Source: Bacteroidales bacterium
Lineage (GTDB): Bacteria > Bacteroidota > Bacteroidia > Bacteroidales > UBA932
Assembly (NCBI GenBank): GCA_016281435.1
Contig: JAEEIQ010000028.1
Span: 1 to 35,832 of the forward strand
Length of the DNA stretch: 35,832 bases
Reading direction: 5' to 3'
Shown here: one piece after another, positions 34,314 through 35,832 of the stretch
How positions within the stretch are numbered: the first letter of the stretch is position 1
How the letters are laid out: each line of letters begins with the position of its first letter
Program-made: the position numbers and the translations under genes
Notes under the pieces: model-generated
Told to the model about the DNA's origin: nothing
The model's database searches: none
Seen by the model: the letters and a program-made list of their open reading frames with translations, nothing else

Positions 34314-34564
34314 AGGTCATCCTTAATCCACATAATCCGGCACGGGGATTCCGTGATCTCCGGCGACATTCATCGCAACCCCGCCAAAAACTGATTAATC
34401 ATCCTATCCCGTCCGATAAACTGCTCCGGACGATTCCCCAAAGTGGGCTCTTTATTCTCTTTTATTCTTTGTTCGGTGGCAAATATGCTATCACCTGGAC
34501 AACATCTCCCTTTGTCATTATGGCTCTTAGTCTTTGATGCAAAGGTAGCCACTCCCGAGTAGCC
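34314..34564 (-). other. Decayed coding remnants with repeat copy C
   Basis: A -7-like TACCTTTG (minus, 34540-34547) is followed by short frames: MTKGDVVQVIAYLPPNKE ending in copy C, a frame ending INQFLAGLR with its TGA overlapping an ATG, and MNVAGDHGIPVPDYVD (34323-34373). Each looks like the end or start of a protein, none is complete. I read this as fragments of lost genes. Confidence 0.4.
34455..34486 (-). repeat. 32-bp accessory repeat, copy C
   Basis: Third copy, 3 mismatches to A and 3 to B. It stands between the HigBA/119-residue module and the DegT stump. See copy A. Confidence 0.85.
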
Positions 34565-34699
34565 CTAATAGACGTAGTTTATCGGAGGCTTACGCGGCAC
34601 GACCCAGTTGGTATCAAACGCCTCTTTTATATACTTCTGCTCCATACCCGCCTCGCTCATGTGAGCAAGGCAGAGGTAAATGCGTTTTCTTTCAGACAT
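34565..34699 (-). pseudogene. DegT/DnrJ/EryC1 aminotransferase, N-terminal stump
   Basis: 44 codons. MSERKRIYLCLAHMSEAGME followed by QKYIKEAFDTNWVVP is the N-terminus of PLP-dependent sugar aminotransferases of surface-polysaccharide clusters, where LGPNVN would come next. Instead the frame reads RKPPINYVY and stops. The break falls at a sequence with an inverted partial copy at 31550-31568. The full family length is about 370-400 residues, so about 90 percent is missing. Confidence 0.8.
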
Positions 34700-34705
34700 A
34701 GTATG

Positions 34706-35314
34706 TTATAAGTTTATTATTTCCTCAATTATATCAAATAGCTTATACATCTGTGAATAAGATTTATACACTTCCGGGGCCTTGGCACGCAACTCATCCA
34801 GTTCTTGCGAAAGGCCAATGGCTCGCACCATATCACCCTTCTCTTTCAGTACCCTGTAGATATGCGTTTTATTGAAGAAAACCTCCGTCTTGTCATAGTT
34901 GGGAATATGTTTCTTGAGTTCTTGGGCCACTGCATCGTAGTTGGCATACTCCTTACTCGACGGACCCGGCATAAAATGCATCAGAAACCAATACTCCGTG
35001 CAAGGGCTGGACTCCACAAAGATGATTTTGGGATTGTCATTCTTCAGAGCACGGTAATGCTCCATCTTGTCGCGGTTCCCTTCAATCACATCCATATCAA
35101 TAAGGCAAAGCACATAGTCATACCCGGCACTCACGCGTTCTCGGGCGAGCCTGACGATATCATCAATGTCCGAATGTTTCGGGATGCCGGGCACAAGACT
35201 GAATCTATATCGCTCCGTCGTACGGAGATCGTCCACATAACGGTACTCCGTCAGCCCCTCGCCAATGATGGCGATGCTCTTTCGAGCTCTTCTACTCACC
35301 GTTCTCCTGCTCAT
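34706..35314 (-). CDS. RloB-like protein (AbiLii type)
   Basis: 202 residues. The opening SIAIIGEGLTEYRY and the later LIDMDV fit RloB-family proteins, whose EGxTE and DxD motifs recall a TOPRIM fold. RloB proteins are found beside AAA ATPases in restriction islands and as AbiLii of the AbiL abortive-infection system. The ATG at 35312-35314 is chosen; it overlaps the ATPase gene by 23 bases, so the two are one unit. An alternative GTG lies 5 codons later. Confidence 0.85.
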   Translation of the reverse strand: MSRRTVSRRARKSIAIIGEGLTEYRYVDDLRTTERYRFSLVPGIPKHSDIDDIVRLARERVSAGYDYVLCLIDMDVIEGNRDKMEHYRALKNDNPKIIFVESSPCTEYWFLMHFMPGPSSKEYANYDAVAQELKKHIPNYDKTEVFFNKTHIYRVLKEKGDMVRAIGLSQELDELRAKAPEVYKSYSQMYKLFDIIEEIINL

Positions 35315-35832
35315 AGTACTCATCCATATCCATATAAATGCTATCCAGGAACGGGAGATCCACGAGTTTCTCCTGCCTGTACGCGTTATAAACCGATAAC
35401 GTCTTGTGCAGTCCAAGGGTTGACAGCCTCACCAGCCGGGTCTCACCAGCGTCATTCTTATCCGTGAACCAGATCACATCCCTCCGGATATAATCCTCAT
35501 CCAGCAGGTTGATGTCGTGCGTAGAGACAACCAACTGTCCGCCCCGTTTGCTATTCACCAGGAACACCTTGATGAAATAAGACAGTAACTCGTAGTGAAT
35601 ACTCGTCTCAATCTCGTCGATAGGAAGAATAACGCCATGAACCAGCAGGTCATAAAGGACCGTAGCCAATCCCATGTACCGCTTGGTTCCCCGCGACTCC
35701 AACTCCTCGTAAAGCTCTTTATCTCCACGACTGGTATGATGCACAAAGAACATCTCGTCCGACTGGAGCGTTCCCTTTTTCAGAATCTCCTCCTTGGCCC
35801 TTTCCGGCATACCGGGAGTGTTCTTGATCATC
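35292..35832 (-). CDS. AAA/SMC-like ATPase, partial at the right edge (AbiLi/RloA type)
   Basis: The visible C-terminal 180 residues have Walker B VILPIDEIETSIH and the switch histidine STHDINLL of ABC/SMC-like ATPases (AAA_15/AAA_21 type). The P-loop must lie beyond the edge. Coupled to the RloB gene it matches AbiLi-AbiLii or RloA-RloB pairs that act in phage defence. The start is outside the window. Confidence 0.88.
   Translation of the reverse strand, partial: MIKNTPGMPERAKEEILKKGTLQSDEMFFVHHTSRGDKELYEELESRGTKRYMGLATVLYDLLVHGVILPIDEIETSIHYELLSYFIKVFLVNSKRGGQLVVSTHDINLLDEDYIRRDVIWFTDKNDAGETRLVRLSTLGLHKTLSVYNAYRQEKLVDLPFLDSIYMDMDEYYEQENGE

Noticed and set aside
29532..34486. CRISPR array from the three 32-bp repeats
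   Set aside because: Copies are 2-3 kb apart, not separated by spacers of 30-40 bases, and no cas gene is present.
34370..34552. A 60-codon ORF starting with GTG
   Set aside because: Its start lies in a promoter-like box and it passes through repeat copy C; listed only as part of the decayed region.
1..35832. tRNA or rRNA genes
   Set aside because: I looked for T-loop and acceptor patterns and for conserved rRNA stretches and saw none; a covariance search would be decisive.

Overview
The window looks like a chromosomal segment of a GC-rich member of the Bacteroidota, most likely Bacteroidales. The reasons are Bacteroidota-type promoters (TTG or TTTG, 18-20 bases, TAnnTTTG) in front of many genes, A-rich translation starts rather than strong Shine-Dalgarno sites, an OadGAB sodium-pump operon, a CarboxypepD_reg/OMP_b-brl_3 type outer-membrane barrel, and small families (PF12674-type zinc ribbon, DUF4861-like, an RHH-like 76-residue protein) that I associate with this group. 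I cannot name the species.

Core region, about 1-29.5 kb, visibly GC-rich. A rightward block holds lon, coaD, a secreted thioredoxin-fold protein and a small basic protein. A long leftward run follows with gaps or overlaps of a few bases, read in transcription order from 14.4 to 4.2 kb: serS, ruvC, a large outer-membrane barrel, 5-FTHF cyclo-ligase, a LysE-type exporter, a PASTA membrane protein, an RluD-type pseudouridine synthase, nagB and lnt. Upstream lie rplU-rpmA with a structured leader and a strong terminator, and a secreted PL6 polysaccharide lyase. Then come an ATPase whose Walker motifs are degenerate, rpsU, a sirtuin and a DUF4861-like secreted protein transcribed divergently from 36 bases, and the oadG-oadA-oadB operon. 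A leftward deoD-DUF389-metallophosphoesterase operon follows; its last gene is broken by an exact 31-bp tandem duplication. Nitroreductase, a 51-bp tandem repeat, gph, a zinc-ribbon protein and a small secreted protein close the core.

Accessory region, about 29.5-35.8 kb, visibly more AT-rich. It holds a Fic enzyme with an AbiEi-like DNA-binding N-terminus behind a strong promoter carrying three repeats at an exact 23-bp period; a WbuC-type cupin and a membrane-protein fragment; a HigB toxin with a HigA antitoxin fused to an ImmA/IrrE-type zinc peptidase; a 119-residue unknown; a 44-codon stump of a DegT/DnrJ sugar aminotransferase; and an RloB protein with an AAA ATPase that runs off the right edge. 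A 32-bp sequence recurs three times in the same orientation between these modules (29532, 31488, 34455). My reading is a surface-polysaccharide locus eroded and refilled with toxin-antitoxin and phage-defence modules.

Most notable: the Fic/AbiEi-like fusion with its operator array, the 32-bp module-boundary repeat, the revertible 31-bp duplication, the antitoxin-peptidase fusion, and a set of genes whose promoter -7 element lies only 3-7 bases from the start codon, suggesting leaderless mRNAs. All functional names are from reading the sequence; no database search was run.
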